NCBI RefSeq assembly: GCF_029846235.1
Contig: NZ_JARVWP010000027.1
Location: forward strand, 1 to 64,000
Source: Bradyrhizobium sp. CER78
Lineage (GTDB): Bacteria; Pseudomonadota; Alphaproteobacteria; Rhizobiales; Xanthobacteraceae
Reading direction: 5' to 3'
Length of the DNA stretch: 64,000 nt
Positions 7,366-13,782 of this stretch are shown here, piece after piece. The stretch's first letter is position 1. Each line of letters begins with the position of its first letter. Under the pieces are notes generated by a model. It was not told where the DNA came from. It was given only the letters and a program-made list of their open reading frames with translations, and ran no database searches. The position numbers were made by a program, and so were the translations under genes.

Positions 7366-8616
7366 CTAGATGCTTGGGTCCGGGATTTCATCCACCGCGC
7401 GCAATTTCGCACGCCGTTTGGCGAACGAGGCCAGCGACAGCACGACGAGCCCGAGCAGAACAGGCGGAAACACCACCATGTTGACGGCGTTCCAGCCGTA
7501 ATGCGCGAGCAGCTGGCCTGACGAGAACGAGCCGATGGCCATCATGCCGAACACGAGGAAATCGTTGAACGCCTGCACCTTGTTGCGCTCCTGCGGCCGG
7601 TGGGTTTCCAGCACCAGCGCGGAGGCGCCGACGAACGCAAAATTCCAGCCGACGCCGAGCACGAACAGCGTGGCCCAGAAGTGTGGTGCGGTGATGCCCG
7701 ACAGCCCGATCATGGCGGCCACCGCCTCCAGCGCAAGGCCGAGCGCGACGATGCGAGGTGCGCCGAACCGCGCGATCAACGAGCCGGTGAAGAAGCTCGG
7801 GCCATACATCGCCACGATATGCCACTGGATGCCGAAATTGGAATCGCTGACCGTGAGCCCGCACATCTTCATGGCGAGCGGCGCCGAGGTCATGACCAGG
7901 TTCATCATCGGATAGGCGATCACGCCGCATAGCGCCGCGGCGATGAAGCGCGGCTGCTTTGCGATCTCGAGCAAGGGACGGCCGCCATGCAGGTCCGCCG
8001 CCGCGGGCTTCGGCGCGTCGACGCCGGACAGCACCGCCATCGCCACCAGCGCGACCAGCGCCTGCATCACGAAGGAGAACGCGAACAGATAGGGCGGCCA
8101 GATGTCCATGGTCCATTGCACGAGCTGCGGCCCGAGCACGCCGGCGAACACGCCGCCGGCCATCACCCACGACACCGCCTTGGGCCGGAACGCGACACTC
8201 GCGCCATCGGCCGCGGCAAAGCGATAGGACTGCGCGACGGCGCCGTAGAGCCCGCCGAGGAAGGTCGCGCCGCAGAACAGCCAGAACGATGAGTGCAGGA
8301 TCGCGAAGGCGCCGAGCGCGCCGGTGAGCGTGCCGCAGAAGGTGCCGACGATGAAGGCGACGCGCCGTCCATAGGCGCGCGAGATCGCCCCGGTCGGCAG
8401 CGTGCCCGCCGCGAGGCCGAGCACATACATCGAGAGCGGCACCGTCGCGAGCGAGATATCGGGCGCCAGCGACGCGCCGACGATCGAGCCGGTGGCGAAG
8501 ATCACGGCCGAATTGGCCCCGGTCAGCGCCTGCGCCGCCGCAAGCCGCCACACATTGCCGCGCGCCCGCGCGTCATCGCTCGCCTCATCCGCAGCTGTCA
8601 CGTCGATCATCGGCAT
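7366..8616 (-). CDS. MFS transporter (12 TM)
   Basis: This 416-residue protein begins MPMIDVTAADEASDDARARG, a short cytoplasmic lead, and then has about twelve hydrophobic helices. MFS signatures include GTLPTGAISRAYGRRVAFIVG (loop 2-3 motif A) and the matching C-terminal-half segment TGSLIARFGAPRIVALG. A hydrophilic centre around DAPKPAAADLHGGRPLLEIAKQ separates the halves. It resembles YbfB/UhpC-like MFS proteins of unknown substrate in alphaproteobacteria. The region upstream (8617-8911) holds only a palindromic repeat, so the promoter is probably within the first 150 bp of that gap. Confidence 0.9.
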   Translation of the reverse strand: MPMIDVTAADEASDDARARGNVWRLAAAQALTGANSAVIFATGSIVGASLAPDISLATVPLSMYVLGLAAGTLPTGAISRAYGRRVAFIVGTFCGTLTGALGAFAILHSSFWLFCGATFLGGLYGAVAQSYRFAAADGASVAFRPKAVSWVMAGGVFAGVLGPQLVQWTMDIWPPYLFAFSFVMQALVALVAMAVLSGVDAPKPAAADLHGGRPLLEIAKQPRFIAAALCGVIAYPMMNLVMTSAPLAMKMCGLTVSDSNFGIQWHIVAMYGPSFFTGSLIARFGAPRIVALGLALEAVAAMIGLSGITAPHFWATLFVLGVGWNFAFVGASALVLETHRPQERNKVQAFNDFLVFGMMAIGSFSSGQLLAHYGWNAVNMVVFPPVLLGLVVLSLASFAKRRAKLRAVDEIPDPSI

Positions 8617-8770
8617 TCCCGCGCTGAAGCCCCGGCGGGAGCCCCCAAATCGCGCGCACTATGGAGAGCGGGTAGCAGCCGATCAACCGGCGCAAACGGA
8701 CGTAGGCCATGCGGGAGGCGCACGAGGGATCGCTTTGCACGCGACGGAGGTCTGGCGCACTTGCCAGCCC

Positions 8771-8874
8771 CGTCATCCTGAGGTGCGAGCGTAGCGCGTC
8801 TCGAAGGATGCACGGCCACCAGCCGGGCCGTCGACCCTTCGAGACGGCCGCTATGCGGCCTCCTCAGGGTGACG
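8771..8874. repeat. palindromic repeat, 'cctgaggagcgc..gagacg' family
   Basis: The element starts gtcatcctgaggtgcgagcg, contains tctcgaaggatgcacggc and its inverse gggccgtcgacccttcgaga, and closes cctcctcagggtgacg. The same family appears near 10941, 16645, 17994, 41195 and, in short form, 61631. It fills most of the 295-bp gap between the MFS gene and the HicB-like gene. Confidence 0.85.
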
Positions 8875-8911
8875 GTGATAGAACAAGAGCAGGGCTAGCG
8901 ACACACGTCAC

Positions 8912-9409
8912 TTACCGCGCCGGCTTCCTGCCCGGCCGCTTCTCGGCGCGCAGCGCGCCGGTCTTGTGCACCTTCGAGCGCGGCGCGATCGGGGCGCCGC
9001 GCGGATAGCCGCCCGGCCATTCGAGCGCGAGCGAGCTCGCAAAGCCGAAGAAGCTCGAACGGCTCATGCCGAGCTCGGCGGCGCGCTTGTCGATCCGCGT
9101 GATCAGGCTTTTCGGCAGGTAGACATTGACGCGTTCGGATGGATCGGGCGGATCGACGCCGACCATGAAGAAGGCGGCGACGTCTGAGCCCTTGGGCGGC
9201 ACGATCCGCTCGATCGGCGTTGGCTCCGGCAGCGCGTGGCCCTGCTCGACCCAGCCGTCCACCGCCTGCGCCAGCGCTTGCTCGGCGCGCTCGATCGCCT
9301 CTTCCTGCGACTTGCCGCCGGCGACGCAGCCGGGGAAATCCGGAAACCACGCCCCGAACGCGCCGCGCGGACCGCGCTCCAGCACAGCCGGATAAAGCCG
9401 TCTCTTCAT
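8912..9409 (-). CDS. HicB-family antitoxin-like protein, no adjacent HicA
   Basis: This 165-residue protein has an N-terminal HicB partial-RNase-H fold (RLYPAVLERGPRGAFGAWFP, DFPGCVAGGKSQEEAIERAE, about residues 4-55). A C-terminal ribbon-helix-helix DNA-binding segment follows (ERVNVYLPKSLITRIDKRAA and ELGMSRSSFFGF, about residues 97-130), then a basic tail ending RPGRKPAR. HicB normally neutralises the HicA mRNA interferase and represses its own operon. No HicA-like 60-80-residue frame with the double-stranded-RNA-binding GSH..yr pattern is seen on either side. A 34-bp near-perfect palindrome starts 22 bp upstream of its start codon and is a plausible operator. It may be a solitary regulator or a remnant of a lost toxin pair. 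Confidence 0.88.
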   Translation of the reverse strand: MKRRLYPAVLERGPRGAFGAWFPDFPGCVAGGKSQEEAIERAEQALAQAVDGWVEQGHALPEPTPIERIVPPKGSDVAAFFMVGVDPPDPSERVNVYLPKSLITRIDKRAAELGMSRSSFFGFASSLALEWPGGYPRGAPIAPRSKVHKTGALRAEKRPGRKPAR

Positions 9410-9431
9410 TCTGGCCTCCGTCGTTCAGGTA

Positions 9432-9465
9432 TGCTATTTCACACACCTAGGTGTGTCAAATAGCA
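9432..9465. promoter_or_regulatory. 34-bp palindromic operator upstream of the HicB-like gene
   Basis: The two 17-base arms pair at 16 of 17 positions: tgctatttcacacacct is followed by its inverse aggtgtgtcaaatagca, and the only mismatch is at 9440/9457. The site is AT-rich and starts 22 bp before the hicB-like start codon, as expected for ribbon-helix-helix autoregulation. It could also control something reading to the right, where only a 41-codon frame (9490-9615) exists. Confidence 0.75.
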
Positions 9466-9570
9466 CAACAAGCAGGAGAGCGCACCGCGATGGACCCGGT
9501 GCCGCCAAGTTTCAGCCCGATGCCCTCCGCCAGCATCCCGAGCCGTGATGCAAGGCGTGGCGCTCCCAAG

Positions 9571-10026
9571 TTAGCTCGCTGTCAAAAGCCATTCCCTGGC
9601 AACCTTAGTCACTAGGCCGCCTTCCAAACGACTGGCACGATAAGCTTCAACGAGTCCCTCTTCCGTGCCCAGTCGCTTTACATCCGTTGCAATTTCACTG
9701 CTGAGCAGCCCTGTGAGTCTTTCGTATGCCTCTGGTGGACCTGCGTCGCCTAACTCACCCGCGGCACGAATGATCTCCGCATACTGAGGAAAGAGCCTTT
9801 CCAGCCTAAAATACAGATGCGCCTGCTCAACGCGATTGAGCTCCGCAAATCCCACCCAAGTGAACCAAAAACCGACATTGATGAACCACTGACGGCCAAA
9901 GCCTTTCTCGACTCCCACGAGCGTGACCCTTCGGTCATTCGAAATGCGCATCACGTCTCGACGCCGCTCGAAGCTCTGCTGCAGCAGTGCTTCGAATAGA
10001 TACTTCTTGAAGGCGGCTCGATTCAT
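9571..10026 (-). CDS. hypothetical protein (DUF4304-like)
   Basis: This 151-residue soluble protein starts MNRAAFKKYLFEALLQQSFE, and its alternating beta segments (VTLVGVEKGFGRQWFINVGFWF) are reminiscent of DUF4304-type immunity-like proteins. The assignment is weak. Base composition and codon choice are visibly less GC-biased than the neighbouring genes (for example many AAA, TTT and CGA codons), which suggests acquisition by transfer. There is no signal peptide or membrane segment. It lies next to the orphan HicB-like gene in a small accessory patch. Function is unknown. Confidence 0.7.
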   Translation of the reverse strand: MNRAAFKKYLFEALLQQSFERRRDVMRISNDRRVTLVGVEKGFGRQWFINVGFWFTWVGFAELNRVEQAHLYFRLERLFPQYAEIIRAAGELGDAGPPEAYERLTGLLSSEIATDVKRLGTEEGLVEAYRASRLEGGLVTKVAREWLLTAS

Positions 10027-10155
10027 TGATTTCCTGCCCGATAGATACCAATGACCGAGGTCTCGGTCTCGTCGCTCATCGACTCGCGCTTCAGGTAAAG
10101 GTTCGCAGTGACGGCCCTTCCCGCAGGTAGGAAAGCGAGCGCAATTTCATCGCGG

Positions 10156-10830
10156 CTACTTCCGCACGAACATCAGGATCATGTTGTTGGCGGGCATCTC
10201 GAAACTACCGGCAAGCTTCAGCCCGACGCTCTCGGCAAGCGCCTCGACATCGGCGATGTCGCGCACGCCCCACTCGGCATCGCGCTCGCGCAATGACGTA
10301 TCGAACACGGCATTGCTGAGCGCGGTGTGCTTGCCGCCGCGCTTGAACGGGCCGTACAGGAACAGCCGGCCATCGGCGCGCAAATGCCGCGCGGCGCCGG
10401 CGAACAGGCCCTCGGCGACGTGCCACGGCGCGATGTGAATCACATTGGCGCAGAAGATCGCCAGCAGCTCGTCCGGACCTTTGCCGTCCGACGGCGCCGG
10501 CGACCAGGCCGGATCGGACAGATCAATCGGCTGCGGCGGCCGGATGTTGGCAAGGGCGGCATGCGCGCGCCAGGCCTCGATGCTGCGCAGATGCGCGGCA
10601 TGGAGGTCGCTCGGCCACCAAATGATGTCGGGCGTCTGGCGAGCGAAATAGACCACATGCTGGCCGGTGCCGCTGCCGGCTTCCAGCACATCGCCGGACT
10701 GGCCTGAGAGGTAATTCTTCAGGACCGCCCAGATCGGCTGGTGATTGCGGTGGAATGCCGCCGCATCGAGCCGCCCGTCGGCCTCGACGGGGCTGCCGTC
10801 CTTGCCGAACTCCGCCACAAACTCCGCCAC
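10156..10830 (-). CDS. DUF938 family SAM-dependent methyltransferase-like protein
   Basis: This 224-residue protein contains the glycine-rich motif VLEAGSGTGQHVVYFARQTP (about residues 48-67), the DUF938 signature WWPSDLHAAHLRSIEAWRAH, and later FCANVIHIAPWHVAEGLF and DGRLFLYGPFKRGGKHT. DUF938 proteins have a Rossmann methyltransferase fold, but the substrate is unknown. It is transcribed alone; its 3' end meets a 129-bp gap, and a palindromic repeat lies upstream of its start. ATG 10830 gives the usual family N-terminus MAEFVAEFGKDGSPVEADGR. Confidence 0.92.
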   Translation of the reverse strand: MAEFVAEFGKDGSPVEADGRLDAAAFHRNHQPIWAVLKNYLSGQSGDVLEAGSGTGQHVVYFARQTPDIIWWPSDLHAAHLRSIEAWRAHAALANIRPPQPIDLSDPAWSPAPSDGKGPDELLAIFCANVIHIAPWHVAEGLFAGAARHLRADGRLFLYGPFKRGGKHTALSNAVFDTSLRERDAEWGVRDIADVEALAESVGLKLAGSFEMPANNMILMFVRK

Positions 10831-10940
10831 CGTGCTTCTCCTTGTAACCGCCTCTAGATCGCTCCTATCGGCAAAGCCGGAACCGGCTCGCCGACATTGC
10901 CTGATCCGTCACCCCCGCGCAAAGGCTTCGCCTTTGTCGC

Positions 10941-11034
10941 TGGAGGTGCGAGCGTTTGCGAGCCTCGAAGGATGCACGTCCACCAGCCGGGCCGTCCATC
11001 CTTCGAGACGCGCTACGCGCTCCTCAGGATGACG
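10941..11034. repeat. palindromic repeat, 'tggaggtgcgagcg' member
   Basis: This is a copy of the cctcgaaggatgcacg...catccttcgagacg family, closing tcctcaggatgacgg. It sits in the 350-bp gap (10831-11180) between the divergent DUF938 gene and soxX. Apart from the repeat, the gap should hold both promoters; no convincing -35/-10 pair was seen. Confidence 0.8.
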
Positions 11035-11180
11035 GATCTGATCATGCCCCCGCGGACCACCACGCTTCCACTAACCCCGTCGCAACGCGCCTATTCTCCG
11101 TGTTGCCAGCCGATGGCCTTTGTGCTTTCCACTCTTTATATTGCGATGGGATCATCGAGATTGAAGCCCGGGAAACGTCC

Positions 11181-11528
11181 TTGATCGCCACTTTCTTAAA
11201 GCCAGCCCTTGTCTTGGCGCTGCTGGCGGGCACCGCCGTGGCTGCGCCCGCGCAGGCTCAATCCGCCGTCGAGGGCCAGAAGCTCGCCTTCGACCGCGGC
11301 AAGGGCAATTGCCTGACCTGCCATGTCATCAAGGGCGGCGAGCTGCCCGGCACCATCGGCCCCGAATTGACCGGTCTGAAGGCGAAATACAGCCGCGACG
11401 AACTGATCGCGATCGTGACCGACGAGACCAAGCGCAACCCGCAGACCGTGATGCCGCCGTTCGGCCGAAACCGGATCTTGAGCGAGAAGGAAATCAACGC
11501 GGTGGTGGACTTCCTGCAAACGCTGTGA
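11181..11528 (+). CDS. soxX: SoxX, monoheme cytochrome c subunit of thiosulfate-oxidising SoxXA
   Basis: This 115-residue periplasmic protein has a signal peptide ending near AVAAPAQA, then one heme-binding CLTCH (residues 44-48) and a distal-ligand Met region NPQTVMPPFGRNRILSEKEI, as in SoxX. With SoxA it joins thiosulfate to the carrier cysteine of SoxY by oxidative disulfide formation, passing electrons to c-type cytochromes. The start is taken as TTG 11181, because no ATG or GTG gives a signal peptide in this frame; the initial residues ATFLKPALVLALLAGTA form the hydrophobic core. It is the first gene of the soxXYZA-B run, 32 bp upstream of soxY. Regulators such as soxR are not in the window. 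Confidence 0.92.
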   Translation: MIATFLKPALVLALLAGTAVAAPAQAQSAVEGQKLAFDRGKGNCLTCHVIKGGELPGTIGPELTGLKAKYSRDELIAIVTDETKRNPQTVMPPFGRNRILSEKEINAVVDFLQTL

Positions 11529-11560
11529 CGCGGCGACATCTGCTTGAGGAGATTTTTTCG

Positions 11561-12055
11561 ATGAGCATCACGACCAGCGAACTTCTTGCGAACCGCCGCC
11601 TGGTGCTGAAGGGCGCGGGTGTCGCCGCGCTGATCGGCCTTGGCGTCATTCCGTTCGACCTGCCGCAGGCGCTCGCCGCCGCCAACGACAAATATCCGGA
11701 AGAGGCGTTCAAGCAGAAGAACGAGGCCGACGCGATCAAGGCGCTCTATGGCAAGACCGCCGAGCCGTCGGACAAGGTCAAGATGGACGCGCCCGAGATC
11801 GCCGAGAACGGCGCCGTGGTGCCGATCTCAGCCACCACGACGCTGGCCGACGTCACCTCGATCTCGTTCCTGGTCAGCGAGAACCCGATCTCGCTGATCG
11901 CATCCTACAAGATTCCGGCCGGCACGCTGCCGAGCGTCGCCAACCGCATCAAGATGGCCAAGACCAGCAACGTCACCGTGATCGTCGAGGCCGGCGGCAA
12001 GCTCTACAGCGCAAGCAAGGAAATCAAGGTCACCGTCGGCGGCTGCGGCGGCTAG
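11561..12055 (+). CDS. soxY: SoxY, sulfur-carrier subunit of SoxYZ
   Basis: This 164-residue protein ends with the diagnostic GGCGG carrier-arm motif; Cys162 is the residue to which sulfur intermediates are covalently bound. The N-terminus carries a signal with a twin-arginine pair (NRRLVLKGAGVAALIGLGV), consistent with Tat export of the folded SoxYZ complex. The mature region (PEEAFKQKNEADAIKALYG and later VTSISFLVSENPISLIASYK) matches the SoxY immunoglobulin-like domain. Its partner SoxZ lies downstream but is separated by a 219-bp gap holding a palindromic repeat, which is unusual for this tightly packed pair. The ATG at 11561 has a gaggagattttttcg leader. Confidence 0.95.
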   Translation: MSITTSELLANRRLVLKGAGVAALIGLGVIPFDLPQALAAANDKYPEEAFKQKNEADAIKALYGKTAEPSDKVKMDAPEIAENGAVVPISATTTLADVTSISFLVSENPISLIASYKIPAGTLPSVANRIKMAKTSNVTVIVEAGGKLYSASKEIKVTVGGCGG

Positions 12056-12080
12056 TGCATATGATGAGCGTCGATCGAAC

Positions 12081-12240
12081 CCGCGAACTCGCTGGGCCCC
12101 CTCTCCCGCTTGCGGGGGAGGGTTGGGGTGGGGGTATCGCCACGCTGGACACTCTTCGTTTGGAGAGAACCCCCACCCGGATCGCATCTAACGATGCGAT
12201 CCGACCTCCCCCGCAAGCGGGAGAGGTGAAGCGAGCCCGC
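12081..12240. repeat. palindromic repeat inserted between soxY and soxZ, 'ctctcccgcttgcggg' family
   Basis: The outer arms are ccctctcccgcttgcggggg (left) and ccccgcaagcgggagagg (right). An inner stem of ggggtgggggt pairs with acccccacccg, and a third small stem is atcgcatctaacgatgcgat. The layout closely matches the copy at 18991-19117. It splits the soxYZ pair and could form a strong RNA hairpin inside the operon transcript. Confidence 0.9.
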
Positions 12241-12274
12241 CGATGGGCCGTTGCGACAACAGAGGACTAAACCG

Positions 12275-12586
12275 ATGGCATCGAGCATTCGCGTGCGCGC
12301 CACCTCAAACGGCGACACCACCGAGGTGCAGGCGCTGATCCAGCACCCGATGGATTCCGGCTTCGTCAAGGACGCCAAGGGCGAGATCATCCCGCCGCAT
12401 TTCATCCAGGTGCTGACCTTCGAATATGACGGCAAGCCGGTGTTCGTCGCCGACTGGGGCGGCGGCGTCTCCAAGGACCCCTACGTCAAGTTCGCCTTCA
12501 AAGGCGGCAAGAAAGGCGACGATTTGAAGGTCAGCTGGGTCGACAACAAGGGCGCGACCGACACCACCACGGCGAAGATTCAATGA
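12275..12586 (+). CDS. soxZ: SoxZ, partner subunit of the SoxYZ carrier
   Basis: This 103-residue protein begins MASSIRVRATSNGDTTEVQA and contains the SoxZ pattern LIQHPMDSGFVKDAKGEIIP and PPHFIQVLTFEYDGKPVFVA, with a lysine-rich strand KFAFKGGKKGDDLKVSWVDN. It has no signal peptide of its own and is exported as a complex with SoxY. It overlaps soxA by 4 bp (ATGA at 12583-12586), so translation is coupled. The ATG at 12275 is preferred over an upstream in-frame codon at 12251, because it matches the family start and follows a gaggac site. Confidence 0.95.
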   Translation: MASSIRVRATSNGDTTEVQALIQHPMDSGFVKDAKGEIIPPHFIQVLTFEYDGKPVFVADWGGGVSKDPYVKFAFKGGKKGDDLKVSWVDNKGATDTTTAKIQ

Positions 12587-13440
12587 CGGCGCGCTTCGCA
12601 ATCCGCGCAGCAATCGCCACGCTCACGCTGGGCGTGCTGGCGTGCACACCGGCGCGCGCGGCCGACAGCATCGATCCCGCCGCCGACAAGGCCGCGTTCC
12701 AGAAGTTCTTCACGAACAAATTCCCCAAGCTGAAGCTCGAGGATTTCGTCAACGGTCCGTATTCGATGAATGAGGACCTGCACAAGCAGTGGGAAGAGAA
12801 GGAACAGTTTCCGCCCTACGAGTTCTCGCTCGAAGCCGGCAAGGAGATGTTCTCGACGCCGTTCAAGAACGGCAAGACCTATGCCGACTGTTTCCCGAAC
12901 AAGGGCATCGGCATCCGCCAGAACTATCCCTATTTCGACGAGAAGGAAGGCAAGGTCGTCACGCTCGAGCTCGCGCTCAACCGCTGCCGCGAGGCCAATG
13001 GCGAGGCACCGTTCTCCTATGTGAAGGACGACATGGCGGCGCTGACCGCCTATATGGCCTTCACCTCGCGAGGCAAGCCGATGGACATCAAGATCCCGAA
13101 CGATCCGCGCGCGCTTCAGGCCTATCAGAAGGGCAAGGAGTATTTCTACACTCGCCGCGGTCAGCTCAATTTCTCCTGCGCCACCTGCCACATCCAGAGC
13201 CCGGGCGAGCGGATCCGCGCCGAGGTGCTGGCGCCGGCGCTCGGCATCCTGAACGCGATGCCGATCTACCGCTCGGAATGGTCAGGCATGGGCACGACCA
13301 GCCGCCGCTTCACCACCTGCAACAGCCAGATCCGCGGCGTGCCGCTCAATCCGCAGGACGACGAGTACCGCGACCTCGAATATTATTTGTCCTATGTCAG
13401 CAATGGCCTGCCGATTTCGGGGCCGGGAGCACGGCCATGA
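12583..13440 (+). CDS. soxA: SoxA, monoheme-type cytochrome c L-cysteine S-thiosulfotransferase subunit
   Basis: This 285-residue periplasmic protein has a Sec signal ending near PARAADS. The C-terminal heme site is CATCH (Cys199) and the catalytic cysteine lies in FTTCNSQIRG (Cys246), whose persulfide form is the active state in SoxXA. The N-terminal domain has cysteines in YADCFPNKG and LNRCREANG but no CxxCH, so this is a monoheme SoxA rather than the diheme type. With SoxX it couples thiosulfate to SoxY. It overlaps soxZ upstream and the small gene downstream by 4 bp each, indicating a tight operon. Confidence 0.95.
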   Translation: MTARFAIRAAIATLTLGVLACTPARAADSIDPAADKAAFQKFFTNKFPKLKLEDFVNGPYSMNEDLHKQWEEKEQFPPYEFSLEAGKEMFSTPFKNGKTYADCFPNKGIGIRQNYPYFDEKEGKVVTLELALNRCREANGEAPFSYVKDDMAALTAYMAFTSRGKPMDIKIPNDPRALQAYQKGKEYFYTRRGQLNFSCATCHIQSPGERIRAEVLAPALGILNAMPIYRSEWSGMGTTSRRFTTCNSQIRGVPLNPQDDEYRDLEYYLSYVSNGLPISGPGARP

Positions 13441-13751
13441 GGGCTGCCGTCAGAGCGATCTTCGCAGCGTCGGCCCTGCTGCTCGCAACTGCAACCGGTG
13501 CCCTCGCCGCCTCCGAGGCCGACTACAAGGCAGCCTATGCCGCGGCTGAAGCCGCCGACAAGGAAGCCGGCTCCCTGCGCAACCAGTGGACCACCACGGC
13601 TTCGACGCTCGCCGCCGCAAAAAAGGCCGGTGAGGCTGGTGATTTCGACACCGCAGTCGCCCAGGCCAAGGAGGCCGAGGCGCTGGCAAAGGCATCGATC
13701 TTCCAGGCGACCAGCGAAAAGGAACGCTGGAAGGACATGGAAGTTCGTTAA
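13437..13751 (+). CDS. small periplasmic alanine-rich protein embedded in the sox operon
   Basis: This 104-residue protein has a signal peptide (MRAAVRAIFAASALLLATAT, ending about AAS) and a mature part that is almost entirely predicted helix. It is rich in Ala, Lys and Glu, with heptad-like spacing (ADYKAAYAAAEAADKEAGSL, AAAKKAGEAGDFDTAVAQAK, EAEALAKASIFQATSEKERW). It resembles DUF4398-like or SoxXA-associated small proteins, but I cannot assign it. The start overlaps the soxA stop by 4 bp, so it is coexpressed, and soxB follows after 31 bp. Its place suggests a structural or stabilising role for SoxXA or SoxB; that is inference. Confidence 0.85.
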   Translation: MRAAVRAIFAASALLLATATGALAASEADYKAAYAAAEAADKEAGSLRNQWTTTASTLAAAKKAGEAGDFDTAVAQAKEAEALAKASIFQATSEKERWKDMEVR

Positions 13752-13782
13752 AGGCGCGCTGGCCAGGGGCCGCGCGGAGAGA

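Noticed and set aside
8700..8911. Search for a HicA toxin downstream of the HicB-like gene
   Set aside because: Only a palindromic repeat is found there; no HicA-like frame on either strand.
9490..9615. 41-codon plus-strand frame next to the HicB operator
   Set aside because: It has a fair ribosome site (aggagag) but no family, and its 3' end runs into the opposite gene; possibly a remnant, not supported as a gene.
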